Positions 44,065-53,373 of a stretch of DNA of 64,000 nucleotides are shown here, piece after piece. Each line of letters opens with the position of its first letter. Position 1 is the first letter of the stretch. The position numbers were made by a program, and so were the translations under genes. Origin of the DNA: Sphingobium arseniciresistens. Its GTDB lineage: Bacteria > Pseudomonadota > Alphaproteobacteria > Sphingomonadales > Sphingomonadaceae. The notes under the pieces are model-generated. The model worked only from the letters and a program-made list of their open reading frames with translations, was not told the DNA's origin and made no database searches. Location: assembly GCA_029167225.1 (NCBI GenBank), contig JARFNK010000008.1, forward strand, positions 1 through 64,000. The letters are read 5' to 3'.

Positions 44065-45525
44065 TCAGCCGGCTTCGCGGGGCACCTTGCGCGATCCCAG
44101 TCGCGTCGCGATGACGCCGCCGACTTCCTGCCACAGCGGATGGCGCAGCGCGTAAAGTCCCGCGATCCAGAGGATGATGCCGAGCATGACGCCCGGCGCG
44201 AGCAGGGTGAGGGGCGTGTGCGCCGACCAGCGATAGGCCGCCATGATCGCCGCCGCCGGTCCACAGGCCAAAGCCGCCAGCCCGAGCGAGCGCAGGTAGA
44301 TGCCGGTGAAGTCGCGTGTGCGCGTGTCCGTCATGTCGTTGATATGCTTGCGATACAGGACGATCGCGAAGACCGCGTCCAGAATGCGGGCGGAAGCGGC
44401 GGCGTTCAGGCTGATGAGGCACCCCGCCGCGAACGCTGCAAGGGCCACGATGCTGCGTATCATTTCGATCCGGGTCTGCGTTCGCATCCGGTCGGTCGCG
44501 GCGAACAGTTCCCAGGTCATGGTGATCGCGGCCAGGAGCGCCGAGGAGAGGGCGAGCAGGGCAAGCGGCGTCGCTGCCTCGATCCAGCGATCGCCCAGCA
44601 GCGTGACCACGATAGGGCCGGCGAGGACGGCGATGCCGAAGAACAGCGGCCATAGCAGCGCGGTGATCATCGCGACCGTGCGGATATAGCGATCGCGCAG
44701 CGACTGGCCCTCGCGTACCAGTACGGCATAGTCCACCAGCATCACCCGGCCGATGAACAGGTGGATGTTGTTCCACAGCAGGATGTTGATCGCGCTCGCC
44801 CGGTTGAACAGGCCAAGCGCGCTGAGACCAGCGAAATAGCCCAGCAGCACGTCGGACAGGCGCGTGGACAGGTTGTTGATGCCGGTGACGGCGAGCATCT
44901 GCAGCGCGAAATCCGCCACCCGCCGCCAGCCGCGCAGGCTGGTCTGCAGCGCGACATGGTGGCGGCCCATGATGTTCATGCCGATGGCGAGCGCCGCCGC
45001 ATTGGCCCATTGGCCGAACACGACGCTCATATAGCTCATGCCCGCAATGGCTGCGGTAATGACGACCGCAGCCGAGGCGATCGACCCCATTGTGCCCACC
45101 AGCGCGATCGTCTTGAAATTGCCTTCCCGCTCCAGCATCGCCGCCGGCAGGAAAGAGAAGATCGCGAACAGCGGGGTCGGCGCTAGGCCGAGCAAGGCAT
45201 GGCGGACACCAGCGTCCCCAAGTAGCGCCTCGCCGCCGAAGCTGAGGCCGGCGATGGCCACGCACAACAGCAGCGACACCAGCGCGTTGACGGTGAAGGC
45301 CGAAATCTTGACCTCGTCCGTCAATGTCGCCTCGCGCACGATCAGCGCGGGCAGCCCCATGGTCTGGATGAGGGAGAGGATGCCGACAAGCGCGAGGGCG
45401 GCTGCGTAAATGCCCGATTCATGCGCGGTCAGATAGCGGGCGACGACGATCGTTGAGGCAAATTGCAGCGCAAAGGAGAGCAGCTGCGCCAGGCCCATCC
45501 ATGCCAATGATCTTTTCAACGACAT
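44065..45525 (-). CDS. Wzx-like oligosaccharide flippase (first of two)
   Basis: A 486-residue MOP-superfamily exporter of the polysaccharide-transport type, with about twelve to fourteen hydrophobic segments. The N-terminus KRSLAWMGLAQLLSFALQFASTIVVARYLTAHESGIYAAALALVGI is typical. Also seen are QTMGLPALIVREATLTD and, mid-protein, DVLLGYFAGLSALGLFNRASAINILLW, the usual cavity-lining stretch. It flips lipid-linked repeat units across the inner membrane. Transcribed leftward and convergent with the WecG-like gene; a second flippase-like gene lies at 58766. Confidence 0.85.
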   Translation of the reverse strand: MSLKRSLAWMGLAQLLSFALQFASTIVVARYLTAHESGIYAAALALVGILSLIQTMGLPALIVREATLTDEVKISAFTVNALVSLLLCVAIAGLSFGGEALLGDAGVRHALLGLAPTPLFAIFSFLPAAMLEREGNFKTIALVGTMGSIASAAVVITAAIAGMSYMSVVFGQWANAAALAIGMNIMGRHHVALQTSLRGWRRVADFALQMLAVTGINNLSTRLSDVLLGYFAGLSALGLFNRASAINILLWNNIHLFIGRVMLVDYAVLVREGQSLRDRYIRTVAMITALLWPLFFGIAVLAGPIVVTLLGDRWIEAATPLALLALSSALLAAITMTWELFAATDRMRTQTRIEMIRSIVALAAFAAGCLISLNAAASARILDAVFAIVLYRKHINDMTDTRTRDFTGIYLRSLGLAALACGPAAAIMAAYRWSAHTPLTLLAPGVMLGIILWIAGLYALRHPLWQEVGGVIATRLGSRKVPREAG

Positions 45526-45790
45526 GAGAAATGCCAGGTGCCTGAAAATGAGAGGAAAAAGATCAGATTCAACAGTTTTCCATGGTCAAAAGTCCGACGG
45601 TGAAAAGGCGTGGTAGCAATAAAATCAGCAGAAAATATAAAAAATTCACCATGAGATTTCACCGAGGAAACAAACATTCCCTGTAATCATTGATTGGTTC
45701 GGTAACGGTCGGATTAACGCGCTTTTCTTCTTCGCTGATAATGGGCATTTATCGCGGTGGGGCCGGGCAGTCGAGGCGGGGTGGATTTGC

Positions 45791-47056
45791 ATGCGGCGTA
45801 TAGATGGTGATGGCCCCCTTGGCGCGCTGAAGTTGACCGCGCCGCAAAGTTTCTCAAAAGTGATGGCGAACGCCGAACGCGGTGGTCCATCTTCTGAACA
45901 AGGTCGCAAATCCATTTCTTCCACCAAGACCAAGGCGATCTTCATTGTCGCGCCCGACGGACAGGCTGGCGGCGGCATGGGACAGGTCAAGGATTACATC
46001 CTGCGCGCCGGCGGCGATGCGGCCGGGCGCTATGCGTTCGTGCCGCTCATCACGCGCGACGGGAAGGGGGCGGTCTATTCGCTCTGGCTGTTGGCCTTGT
46101 GCATCCTGAGCATCTGGAAGAGCGCGCTGACCGGCCATGCCGCGCTGGTGCATGTGCATATGGGCGATTTCGGCAGCGCCGGGCGCAAGGGGCTCATCGT
46201 TCTCGCCTCGCGGCTGGTCGGCGTGCCGACCGTGCTGCACTTCCACGCCGTCAGCATGGAGCCCTGGTATGCACGGGCCAACGGCATCGTCCGTTGGGCG
46301 CTGCGCCAGCCCTTCCGCGCGGCGACGGTGGTGGTGGTTCTGGGCGAGCGGTTCCGCCGCTGGATGGTCGAGGAACTCGATGTCGATCCGGCGAAGATCG
46401 ACATTCTGCACAATGGCGTGGCGAACCGCAAAGCCATGTCGTTCACGCGCGGGGGTGGAAACCGGCCGGTGGAGATCCTGTTCCTGGGCAACCTGATCGA
46501 GCGCAAGGGCGTGTCGGACCTGATCGCCGCGCTCGCGATGTTGCCGCCGGACCTTGGTGACTGGCATGTGAGTTTTGCCGGCGGCGGCGATCTCGATCAT
46601 TATCGGCAGCTCGCCGGCAGCAATGGCATTGCCGACAAGGTCTCCTTTCTCGGCTGGGTCGATCGCGAAGGCGCGCTCGACCTGCTGGAGCGCGCCGACA
46701 TCCTTGCGCTGCCCTCCTATGAGGAAGGTCTGCCGCTGGTGATCCTGGAGGCGCTGGGCGCGGGCGTGCCGGTGCTGTGCACGCCGGTAGGATCCATCCC
46801 CGAAGTGCTGACCGATGGCGACGACGCCTTGTTCTGCAATCCGGGCGATAGGCCTGCCATGGCGGCCTGCCTGGCCCGGTTGATCGCCGACCCGGCGCTC
46901 CGTGACGAACTCGCTTCGGCGGGCAGTGCGCTGTTCGAGCGGCAGTTCTCCCTCGAAGCCTTCCAGAATGCGCTGTTCGATATTTACGACCATCGCTGCG
47001 GCGTGCGTTTCGTGCCGGCGCGCGATCCGGCGCCGGAGGGCATCGGCGCAGGATGA
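45791..47056 (+). CDS. GT4 family glycosyltransferase
   Basis: A retaining GT-B transferase of 421 residues. It has an N-terminal extension of about 45 residues, then AIFIVAPDGQAGGGMGQVKDYI (acceptor domain, Gly-rich loop) and EILFLGNLIERKGVSDLIAALAML and LPSYEEGLPLVILEALGAGVPVLCTPVGSIPEVL with an intact EX7E motif. A GGGGTGGA sequence lies 6-7 nt before ATG 45791; Met at 45863 is the alternative. The 265 bp before it are A/T-rich. It is the first gene of a rightward operon; its stop overlaps the next start by 4 bp (ATGA). Confidence 0.88.
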   Translation: MRRIDGDGPLGALKLTAPQSFSKVMANAERGGPSSEQGRKSISSTKTKAIFIVAPDGQAGGGMGQVKDYILRAGGDAAGRYAFVPLITRDGKGAVYSLWLLALCILSIWKSALTGHAALVHVHMGDFGSAGRKGLIVLASRLVGVPTVLHFHAVSMEPWYARANGIVRWALRQPFRAATVVVVLGERFRRWMVEELDVDPAKIDILHNGVANRKAMSFTRGGGNRPVEILFLGNLIERKGVSDLIAALAMLPPDLGDWHVSFAGGGDLDHYRQLAGSNGIADKVSFLGWVDREGALDLLERADILALPSYEEGLPLVILEALGAGVPVLCTPVGSIPEVLTDGDDALFCNPGDRPAMAACLARLIADPALRDELASAGSALFERQFSLEAFQNALFDIYDHRCGVRFVPARDPAPEGIGAG

Positions 47057-48012
47057 AGGTTCTGGTTCTTGGCGCCAGCGGATTTGTCGGGCGCCGTATC
47101 GTGGCCGGCATGGTCGACCGGCATGGCGCTGAGGCGGTTGTCGCGGGCGTGCGTCGATCAGGGGCGGCACCGGCAGGCGTCGAGTCGCGGATCGTCGATG
47201 CCTGCGACATGGCGGCGGTGGAAGCGGCTGCGCAGGGCACGACCCATATCATCAACTGCGTCATGGGCAGCGACCGGGCCATCGTCGAATCGGCCCGGAC
47301 CGCGATCGCGGCGGCCGAACGCCTGAAACTGGATGGTCTCGTCCATTTCAGCAGCGTGGCCGTCTATGGCGACCTGGAGGGCGACATCCGCGAGGATGCG
47401 CCGCAGGGCAGCGGTGTCGATTCCTATGGCGCGGCCAAGATGGAGGCCGAGGCGATCCTGCGGGCCTCCCCCTATCATCATGTCACGATGCTTCGCCCCG
47501 GATTGGTCCATGGGCCCGGCTCCGCGCTGTGGACGGATCGGATCGCGCGCCTGCTCAAAGTCGGGCGGCTGGGCGATCTGGGCGCGCGGGGGGAGGGGGT
47601 GTGCAACCTCGTTCATGTCGACGACGTGGCGGCCTTTGCGATCCATTGCCTGGGCGGGACAGAGGCACGCGCCTATAATCTCGTCACGCCCGATCCGCCG
47701 AGCTGGAATATCTATCTCACCGATTTCGCGCGGGCCCTGGGCCTGCCGCCGCGCCAGATCGGGCCGGGGCGGCTGGGCGTGGAACGCTATGCCGCCTATC
47801 CGCTGAAGATCATGGAGATGCTGGGCGGCCGGGCCGGCATCGCCACGCCGCCGCCGATGACGCCGGGGCTCACCCGGCTGTTCGACCGTCGCGCCTATTA
47901 TGTGTCCGACGCCGCATATGCCGCTTTGCCGAAATCGACCGGTCATGCCACTGCTATTGCCGACAGCGCGGCATGGGTGCGTGCGACATGGGCAGGGACG
48001 GCTTCGGGATGA
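47053..48012 (+). CDS. NAD-dependent epimerase/dehydratase (SDR)
   Basis: An extended SDR-type enzyme of 319 residues acting on a nucleotide sugar. NAD loop GASGFVG (7-13), HFSSVAVYGD strand, catalytic YGAAK, then LRPGLVHGPGSALWTDRI and NLVHVDDVAAFA. The exact reaction (epimerisation, dehydration or reduction) cannot be read from the sequence. Both ends overlap neighbours by 4 bp (ATGA), so it is translated with the flanking glycosyltransferases and probably prepares one of their donor sugars. Confidence 0.88.
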   Translation: MKVLVLGASGFVGRRIVAGMVDRHGAEAVVAGVRRSGAAPAGVESRIVDACDMAAVEAAAQGTTHIINCVMGSDRAIVESARTAIAAAERLKLDGLVHFSSVAVYGDLEGDIREDAPQGSGVDSYGAAKMEAEAILRASPYHHVTMLRPGLVHGPGSALWTDRIARLLKVGRLGDLGARGEGVCNLVHVDDVAAFAIHCLGGTEARAYNLVTPDPPSWNIYLTDFARALGLPPRQIGPGRLGVERYAAYPLKIMEMLGGRAGIATPPPMTPGLTRLFDRRAYYVSDAAYAALPKSTGHATAIADSAAWVRATWAGTASG

Positions 48013-49163
48013 TCGATTCGGCAGGGGGGAAGCTGAACGTCTATTCCTCCGTCTCCCGCAGTGGCGCGATGCTGTATGTGAGCGCGCTGACCGATGCGCT
48101 CGCCGGTGCGGGCGCGCAGGTGCGGCTGATCGCGCCGCATTTCGATCCGGCGGAGAAGGAACCGCGCCACCCCGGCGTCACGCGCGATATCCTGCCGGAG
48201 GGTGGGGGCGGTTCGGGCAATCTGCTGGTGCGCGGCATCCGCACCGCCAGCCGCATCCTGCTGACCTTCCCCAAGCTGCTCGTCGCCCGGCGCCATGCGC
48301 GCGACTATATCGTCACCTTCTACGACTGGATCCCGATCCAGGTCGCGCAATTCCTGTGGATCAGGGCGATCGGCGGGCGCATCACCCACATCGTGCATGA
48401 CGTGACGCCCCACGCCTGGCGCTTCCCGCGGCGCTTCCAGACGATCGAGCGATGGCTTCAGCGCCTGTCCTACATCCTGCCGGACAGGGTGCTGGTGCTC
48501 ACCCATGCCGCGCGGGAAGAACTGGCGGCGGACTGGGGCCGCAGCGAGCGCGTGTGGGTGTTGCCGCATGGCGCCTATCTGTCCGGCACGCCCGCGCCTG
48601 CATCGGGCGCGCGGCGATTGCTGCTGTTCGGCAGCCTGCGCCGCAACAAGCGGATCAGGGAAGCGATCGAGGCGATGCGGCTGCTGCGCGGCACGCTGCC
48701 CGACCTGCACCTGACGATCGCGGGCGCGCCGCATGTCGAGGATGTGGCCTATTGGGAAGAGTGCGCGGTGGCGGCGCGCGGCCTTGAGGATATCGTCACC
48801 ACCGAAATCGGCTTCGTGCCCGAGGATCGCCTGCACGCGCTGCTGGCCCAGAGCGACGCGGTGCTGCTGCCCTATGAAGAGTTCCGGTCGGCGTCCGGCG
48901 TGGCGATCCTCTCCGCCTTTGCCGAGCGCCTGCTGATTACAACCAGCGCGGGCGGCATCGCCGAACTGGAGGCGGAGGGGCTGGAACCGGTGACGATCGC
49001 GCAGCCGGTGACGGCGGAAGGGGTTGCCGATGCGGTCCGGCGCTTCCATGCCCTATCTGTGCAGGACTATCGGGACATGGCCGCCCGGTCCCGCACGCGG
49101 CTGGGTGAGATGCTGTCCTGGGACAGGATCGGCAGGCTCTGTCTGGACATCGTGAAGGCATAG
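48009..49163 (+). CDS. GT4-like glycosyltransferase with degenerate EX7E motif
   Basis: A 384-residue GT-B protein. The acceptor domain is MIDSAGGKLNVYSSVSRSGAMLYVSALTDAL; the donor domain has RRLLLFGSLRRNKRIREAIEAMRLL and LLPYEEFRSASGVAILSAFAERLLI, where the second Glu of the usual EX7E motif is absent (ILSA). The start overlaps the preceding stop by 4 bp (ATGA at 48009). The next gene begins immediately after its stop. It may still be active, since the first Glu, the key phosphate contact, is present; confidence in catalysis is lower. Confidence 0.78.
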   Translation: MIDSAGGKLNVYSSVSRSGAMLYVSALTDALAGAGAQVRLIAPHFDPAEKEPRHPGVTRDILPEGGGGSGNLLVRGIRTASRILLTFPKLLVARRHARDYIVTFYDWIPIQVAQFLWIRAIGGRITHIVHDVTPHAWRFPRRFQTIERWLQRLSYILPDRVLVLTHAAREELAADWGRSERVWVLPHGAYLSGTPAPASGARRLLLFGSLRRNKRIREAIEAMRLLRGTLPDLHLTIAGAPHVEDVAYWEECAVAARGLEDIVTTEIGFVPEDRLHALLAQSDAVLLPYEEFRSASGVAILSAFAERLLITTSAGGIAELEAEGLEPVTIAQPVTAEGVADAVRRFHALSVQDYRDMAARSRTRLGEMLSWDRIGRLCLDIVKA

Positions 49164-50234
49164 ATGGCGACGACGCAGATCATCCTGGTGAACTGGAACG
49201 GTCGCGATCACACGATCGAATGCCTGGAGTCGCTGATGCGGCTGGACAGTGGCGATTTCGATGTTGTGATCGTCGACAACGGATCGGCGGACGGGTCGAT
49301 TGCAGCGATCGAGGACTGGGCACTGGCACCCGAATCGGCGCACTGGAAAAGCGGTCCGCCATGGCCGCTGCTGCCGGCTGAACGTGCCCATCTGCCGGGC
49401 GTACGCGTTATCGATCGCGCGGCGCTGGGTGATGCGTCGCCGGACGGCACGCGCATCACCATCATCGCCGCGAACGCCAATCTCGGCTTTGCCGGGGCGA
49501 CCAATCTGGGTCTGGCCTTTGGCGCGCGCGATCGCGATGCCCGCTATTTCTGGCTGCTCAATAACGACACGGTCGTCGCGCCCGACAGCCTGACATTGTT
49601 GGTGGAGAAGGCGGCGGCGCGGCCCGATGCGGGGATCATCGGCGCGACCCTGCTCTATTATCATCAGCCCGACATGGTGCAGGGGCTGGGTGGGCTGATG
49701 GACGTCAAGCGGGCGCTGGCCAGCCATATCGGCCTTGGCCTGTCCGCCGACGCGCTGCCTGACGAGGCCGCTGTCGAGGCGCAGATGACCTATGTCATGG
49801 GCGCGTCGATGTTCGTGCGGCGGTCGGTCTATGACGCGACGGGCGGCATGTCGGAGGACTATTTCCTCTATTTCGAGGAGCCGGACTGGGCGCAGCGCCT
49901 GCCCAGGGGGGTGCATCAGGCCGTGTGCCTGGCCGCGAAGGTCTATCACAAGGAAGGCGGCACCATCGGGAGCAACAGCCTGACGCGGGCGAGCGACACC
50001 AGCCTCTATTATCTGATCGTCAACAGCCTGCGTTTCTATGCGCGCTATCACCGTGCATCCTTGCCGTTGATGGCGGCGCGCATGGCCAAATATGGCTTCG
50101 ACTATGGCCGCAAGGGTGACCGGCAGGCCCGCGCCGTCATCGCCCGCGCCTTTGTCGATGCATTGACAGGGCGGCGCAGAAAGGGCCCCTATGGCAGCGC
50201 ATTGTTCCGGGCGGGCAAGGGGAAGGCGGCATGA
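49164..50234 (+). CDS. GT2 family glycosyltransferase (rhamnosyltransferase-like)
   Basis: An inverting GT-A transferase of 356 residues. Its features are IILVNWNGRDHTIECLESLMRL, VVIVDNGSADGS, NLGFAGATNLGLAFG and the metal site YFWLLNNDTVV (DxD written as NDT), typical of WbbL-type transferases. Then VMGASMFVRRSVYDATGG and FLYFEEPDWAQRL, where the acidic pair is near the catalytic base. It starts directly after the preceding stop codon (TAG then ATG) and overlaps the acyltransferase start by 4 bp. Confidence 0.88.
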   Translation: MATTQIILVNWNGRDHTIECLESLMRLDSGDFDVVIVDNGSADGSIAAIEDWALAPESAHWKSGPPWPLLPAERAHLPGVRVIDRAALGDASPDGTRITIIAANANLGFAGATNLGLAFGARDRDARYFWLLNNDTVVAPDSLTLLVEKAAARPDAGIIGATLLYYHQPDMVQGLGGLMDVKRALASHIGLGLSADALPDEAAVEAQMTYVMGASMFVRRSVYDATGGMSEDYFLYFEEPDWAQRLPRGVHQAVCLAAKVYHKEGGTIGSNSLTRASDTSLYYLIVNSLRFYARYHRASLPLMAARMAKYGFDYGRKGDRQARAVIARAFVDALTGRRRKGPYGSALFRAGKGKAA

Positions 50235-51325
50235 AGGAAACGGTGGGCCATGCCCGCAGCCATGACCTGACCTCCATCCAGTGCCTGCGTGGGATCGCGG
50301 CGCTGATGATCGTGCTGTACCACTGCTTCCCGCAACTGACGCGCATGGGCTATGTTGGCAGCGATTTCATGCCGCTGTCGGCCGGTGTCGACATCTTCTT
50401 CGTCATCAGCGGTTTCATCATGCTCTATTCGAGCGCGCGGTCGCCCGCGCGTGGGCCGGGCGCCTTCCTGATGAACCGCGCGGTGCGCATCCTGCCGCTC
50501 TACTGGCTGCTGACGGCGCTGGTCGCGGGGCTGGCGCTGTTCCTGCCGCAGGTGCTGCAGTCGAGCCGGTTCGAGACCGCCCATGTCATCGCATCCTTTC
50601 TGATGGTCGCCGCGCAGCATCCCGTCAGCCATGAATGGCGCCCGCTCGTCATCCCCGGCTGGAGCCTCAATTACGAGATGTTCTTCTACCTCGTCTTCGC
50701 CGCCGGGCTCTGGCTGGCGCGGGGGCGGATGGATCGGCTGTTGCTGATCGTGAGCGGCGTGATCCTGCTGGTGGCGGCGCTGCCGCTGGTGATGACCGTG
50801 CAGGGGCCGGCGATCTTCTATACCGACGGCATCATCCTGGAATTCGTCTATGGCATGGTCGCCTGTCGGCTGTTCCTGCATGGCTGGCGCATGGGGACGG
50901 GGCTGTGCTGGGCGCTGATCCTGATCGGCGCGGTGGCGATTGCACTCGTGACCTATGTGCCGTTCATCACCCGCCCGTTCAGCCTTGGGCTGCCCAGCCT
51001 CGCGATCTTCGCGGGCGTGCTGAATCTGCCCATTCGGGAGAAGCAATGGGGCGTGGGCGGGCTCAAGCTGCTCGGCGACGCATCCTATTCGCTATATCTT
51101 TCGCACTGGATGACGCTGTCGGCGTTTGGACAAGTGTGGCGCCGGCTGGGACTGGCCGATGTGCCGGGGCGCGACATCCTGTTCGTGATCGCGGGCACCG
51201 GGGTTTCGGTCGGCGTGGCGCTGGTCATCTATCGCTGGGTCGAAATGCCCGTCACCGAATGGCTCAAGCGCCGGATGGCGCCGCGCGCGACGACGGCTGC
51301 GACCCCGGTGGCCGTCACGCGATAG
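50231..51325 (+). CDS. Acyltransferase 3 family membrane protein (OafA-like)
   Basis: An inner-membrane acyltransferase of 364 residues with about ten hydrophobic segments that probably acetylates or otherwise acylates the polysaccharide. The signature begins TSIQCLRGIAALMIVLYHCFP with the conserved Arg and catalytic His, and AGVDIFFVISGFIMLYSS and NRAVRILPLYWLLT follow. The last gene of the overlapped operon that starts at 45791. Convergent with the GH5 lipoprotein gene (29 bp between stop codons). Confidence 0.9.
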   Translation: MKETVGHARSHDLTSIQCLRGIAALMIVLYHCFPQLTRMGYVGSDFMPLSAGVDIFFVISGFIMLYSSARSPARGPGAFLMNRAVRILPLYWLLTALVAGLALFLPQVLQSSRFETAHVIASFLMVAAQHPVSHEWRPLVIPGWSLNYEMFFYLVFAAGLWLARGRMDRLLLIVSGVILLVAALPLVMTVQGPAIFYTDGIILEFVYGMVACRLFLHGWRMGTGLCWALILIGAVAIALVTYVPFITRPFSLGLPSLAIFAGVLNLPIREKQWGVGGLKLLGDASYSLYLSHWMTLSAFGQVWRRLGLADVPGRDILFVIAGTGVSVGVALVIYRWVEMPVTEWLKRRMAPRATTAATPVAVTR

Positions 51326-51353
51326 GGCGCGTCGTTTCGGGGACAGGCGCGGG

Positions 51354-52424
51354 TTACGGCGCCTTCTTCATCTTCCTGCCACCGCTCGCGGCGATATAGT
51401 CGGTCAGCAGCTTCATCTGCGGCCTGTCCTTCCATTTGCCGTCGGGCTTGGGCTGGACCGTGATGTTCCAGCTGTCTGTCCAGTCGCCGCCCGCCCAATA
51501 GGCATAGCCGACCAGCACGTCGCCGCTGGCCGAGACTTCCTTCAGGAACAGGTCCAGCGTCTTGATCCAGCCGGGATGATCACTGGGCACGCCCGATTCG
51601 CCGATATGGCCCTTGAACCCGCGCAGCCGCAGCCAGTTGACGAACGGGCGCAGCCGTTCCGGCGCGATCTCGGGATAGGTGCCGTCCTTCTCATAGGGAA
51701 ATTTGTAGAGTCCGCTCGTATCCTTGTCGAAATAGACATGGGCGGAATAGACGAGGCGCCTGGCAGGATCCTTGATGTCGAGCGTCGCGTTGGACTGCAT
51801 CCAGCGCCCGGCGCTCGCCCAGTCGTCGCCCTCGACATAGATGGTCGTCGTCCGGTCGATCTTGCGGATGGCGTCGACCGTCTTCTGCGCCGCTTCCGGC
51901 CAGGCCTGTGGGCTCGGCATGTCATGCGGCTCGTTCATGATGTCGTAGCCAGCGAACCGGCCGGGATAGACCTTGATGAGCTTGGTCCAGAAATCGGCGA
52001 GCGCACTGGTCGGCAGTTCCTTCGATCCCAGCTTGTGGCCATTATGCTCGCCAAAGGCGTGGACGTCGGGGATGACCCGGAAGCCGACCTTGCGTGCGCG
52101 GTTGAGGAAATCGGTCAGTTCGGCGAGCTTCGCTTTGTTCAGCGGACCGAAGGGCCGGGGCTGCAGCCGTTCCCAGTTGACCGGCAAACGAATGGTACGA
52201 AAGCCCTTGCCCCAGAAATAGCGCAGCGTGTCGTTGCCCGACAGGGTGTAGACGATGCCCTGCTTGTCGGGCTTTCCGGGCGGTGTGGGGTTGCTGTAGC
52301 TGCCGAGGTTTATCTGAAGCTCTGGTCGAGGCCCCTTGCGGGTTGCCGGTTCGCTGGCGCAGGCACCCAGTGCGATGGCGGCGATCAGGAGACAGGCAAG
52401 CGGACGCACCATCATCAGCTTCAT
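51354..52424 (-). CDS. GH5 family cellulase-like lipoprotein
   Basis: A glycoside hydrolase family 5 protein of 356 residues, exported as a lipoprotein (signal LLIAAIALGAC, lipidated Cys22). The TIM-barrel catalytic pair is visible: acid/base Glu165 in GYDIMNEPHD and nucleophile Glu275 in GHIGESG. RLPVNWERLQPRPFG, DVHAFGEHNG and YAYWAGGDW are other conserved strands. Such enzymes cut beta-1,4-linked glucans or mannans. Placed in the polysaccharide locus and transcribed leftward, it probably trims or recycles the locus product. The C93 protease gene lies 178 bp upstream on the same strand. Confidence 0.87.
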   Translation of the reverse strand: MKLMMVRPLACLLIAAIALGACASEPATRKGPRPELQINLGSYSNPTPPGKPDKQGIVYTLSGNDTLRYFWGKGFRTIRLPVNWERLQPRPFGPLNKAKLAELTDFLNRARKVGFRVIPDVHAFGEHNGHKLGSKELPTSALADFWTKLIKVYPGRFAGYDIMNEPHDMPSPQAWPEAAQKTVDAIRKIDRTTTIYVEGDDWASAGRWMQSNATLDIKDPARRLVYSAHVYFDKDTSGLYKFPYEKDGTYPEIAPERLRPFVNWLRLRGFKGHIGESGVPSDHPGWIKTLDLFLKEVSASGDVLVGYAYWAGGDWTDSWNITVQPKPDGKWKDRPQMKLLTDYIAASGGRKMKKAP

Positions 52425-52602
52425 GCAGCGACCTCATCTTCAGGGAGAGTGAGGATGCGATACACTGGCTCGTTTGAAACTGATAGCGGATGATGATGGA
52501 TGCGCGCAGGGATGCGACGGCGCGTTGACGCGCCGTCGCTGTGCTCATGTCGCTAGTTACCTGTAATTCATTCGTAATCCGGGTCTGGTCGTTGTGCCCG
52601 AA

Positions 52603-53373
52603 TCAGGATTCCGCCCGTGCCGGCGCGGTGTTCGCCATGCGGCGGCTTGGGGTGTTGTCCACCCGCATCCACAGCAGCGGATCTTCCGTCGATTGCTGCC
52701 GCAGCCAGACATAGCCGGTCTCGTTCCAGCGCAGCACATGCGGCGACATGCTATCGAGCACATAATCGCCATCGTCGAGCCGCGCGACCAGGATGGTGTG
52801 CAGGCCGATGGAGGCGCGGAAGGTGACGGCGTAGAACAGGCGTGAGGCCGGGAAGCCGCGCTCGACAAGGCGCATGCGCTTCTCGATCGCCAGATCCTCG
52901 CAGTCACCTACCGGATGCTGATAGTTGATCGGCCGCCGCCAGAACTCATCGATGCCCATCTGGTCGATGTCGGTCCGCTGGATGGCGTTGTGATTGACTT
53001 CCTTGTTGATGTCTTTCAGCGTCTGGAAGGTCAGCGGAAGGCCCGCGCCAGCGGCGATGTAGGCTGCAGGCTGGGGTGCGGCATCATCCTGGCGGAATAT
53101 CTGCGCGTTCTGCGCCTTGATGCCGCCCGTCGCCATGACGTTCATGCCGCGCGGATCGGCCTGCGCCGTGATGGCGGCCGGATCTATGGGCAGGCCCGCG
53201 GCGCACAGCGCGACGCTGCGCGCGCACATCTCCGTGAAGCCCGATGGCGCGTCGGCCACCTCGCCTCCCGGCATGAATGGATCTTTACTTGTCCTGCCTT
53301 CGGCTGGAATGGAAACGGCGAGCATGCCGAAAATCGCAATTCGGGCCAAATACGAGACGCCAGGCATTGTCAT
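52603..53373 (-). CDS. Transglutaminase-like cysteine protease (C93/LapG-like)
   Basis: A 256-residue periplasmic protein of the bacterial transglutaminase-like cysteine proteinase family (BTLCP, PF06035). A signal peptide covers about residues 1-26. The catalytic triad is Cys158 in YQHPVGDCEDLAIEKRM, His192 in SIGLHTILVARL and Asp207 in YVLDSM. Pseudomonas LapG, of this family, cuts a type I-secreted adhesin to release biofilm cells under c-di-GMP control. Here the locus encodes an RTX protein and a type I transporter, so a similar release role is possible but unproven. Met at 53373 was chosen over 53400. Confidence 0.82.
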   Translation of the reverse strand: MTMPGVSYLARIAIFGMLAVSIPAEGRTSKDPFMPGGEVADAPSGFTEMCARSVALCAAGLPIDPAAITAQADPRGMNVMATGGIKAQNAQIFRQDDAAPQPAAYIAAGAGLPLTFQTLKDINKEVNHNAIQRTDIDQMGIDEFWRRPINYQHPVGDCEDLAIEKRMRLVERGFPASRLFYAVTFRASIGLHTILVARLDDGDYVLDSMSPHVLRWNETGYVWLRQQSTEDPLLWMRVDNTPSRRMANTAPARAES

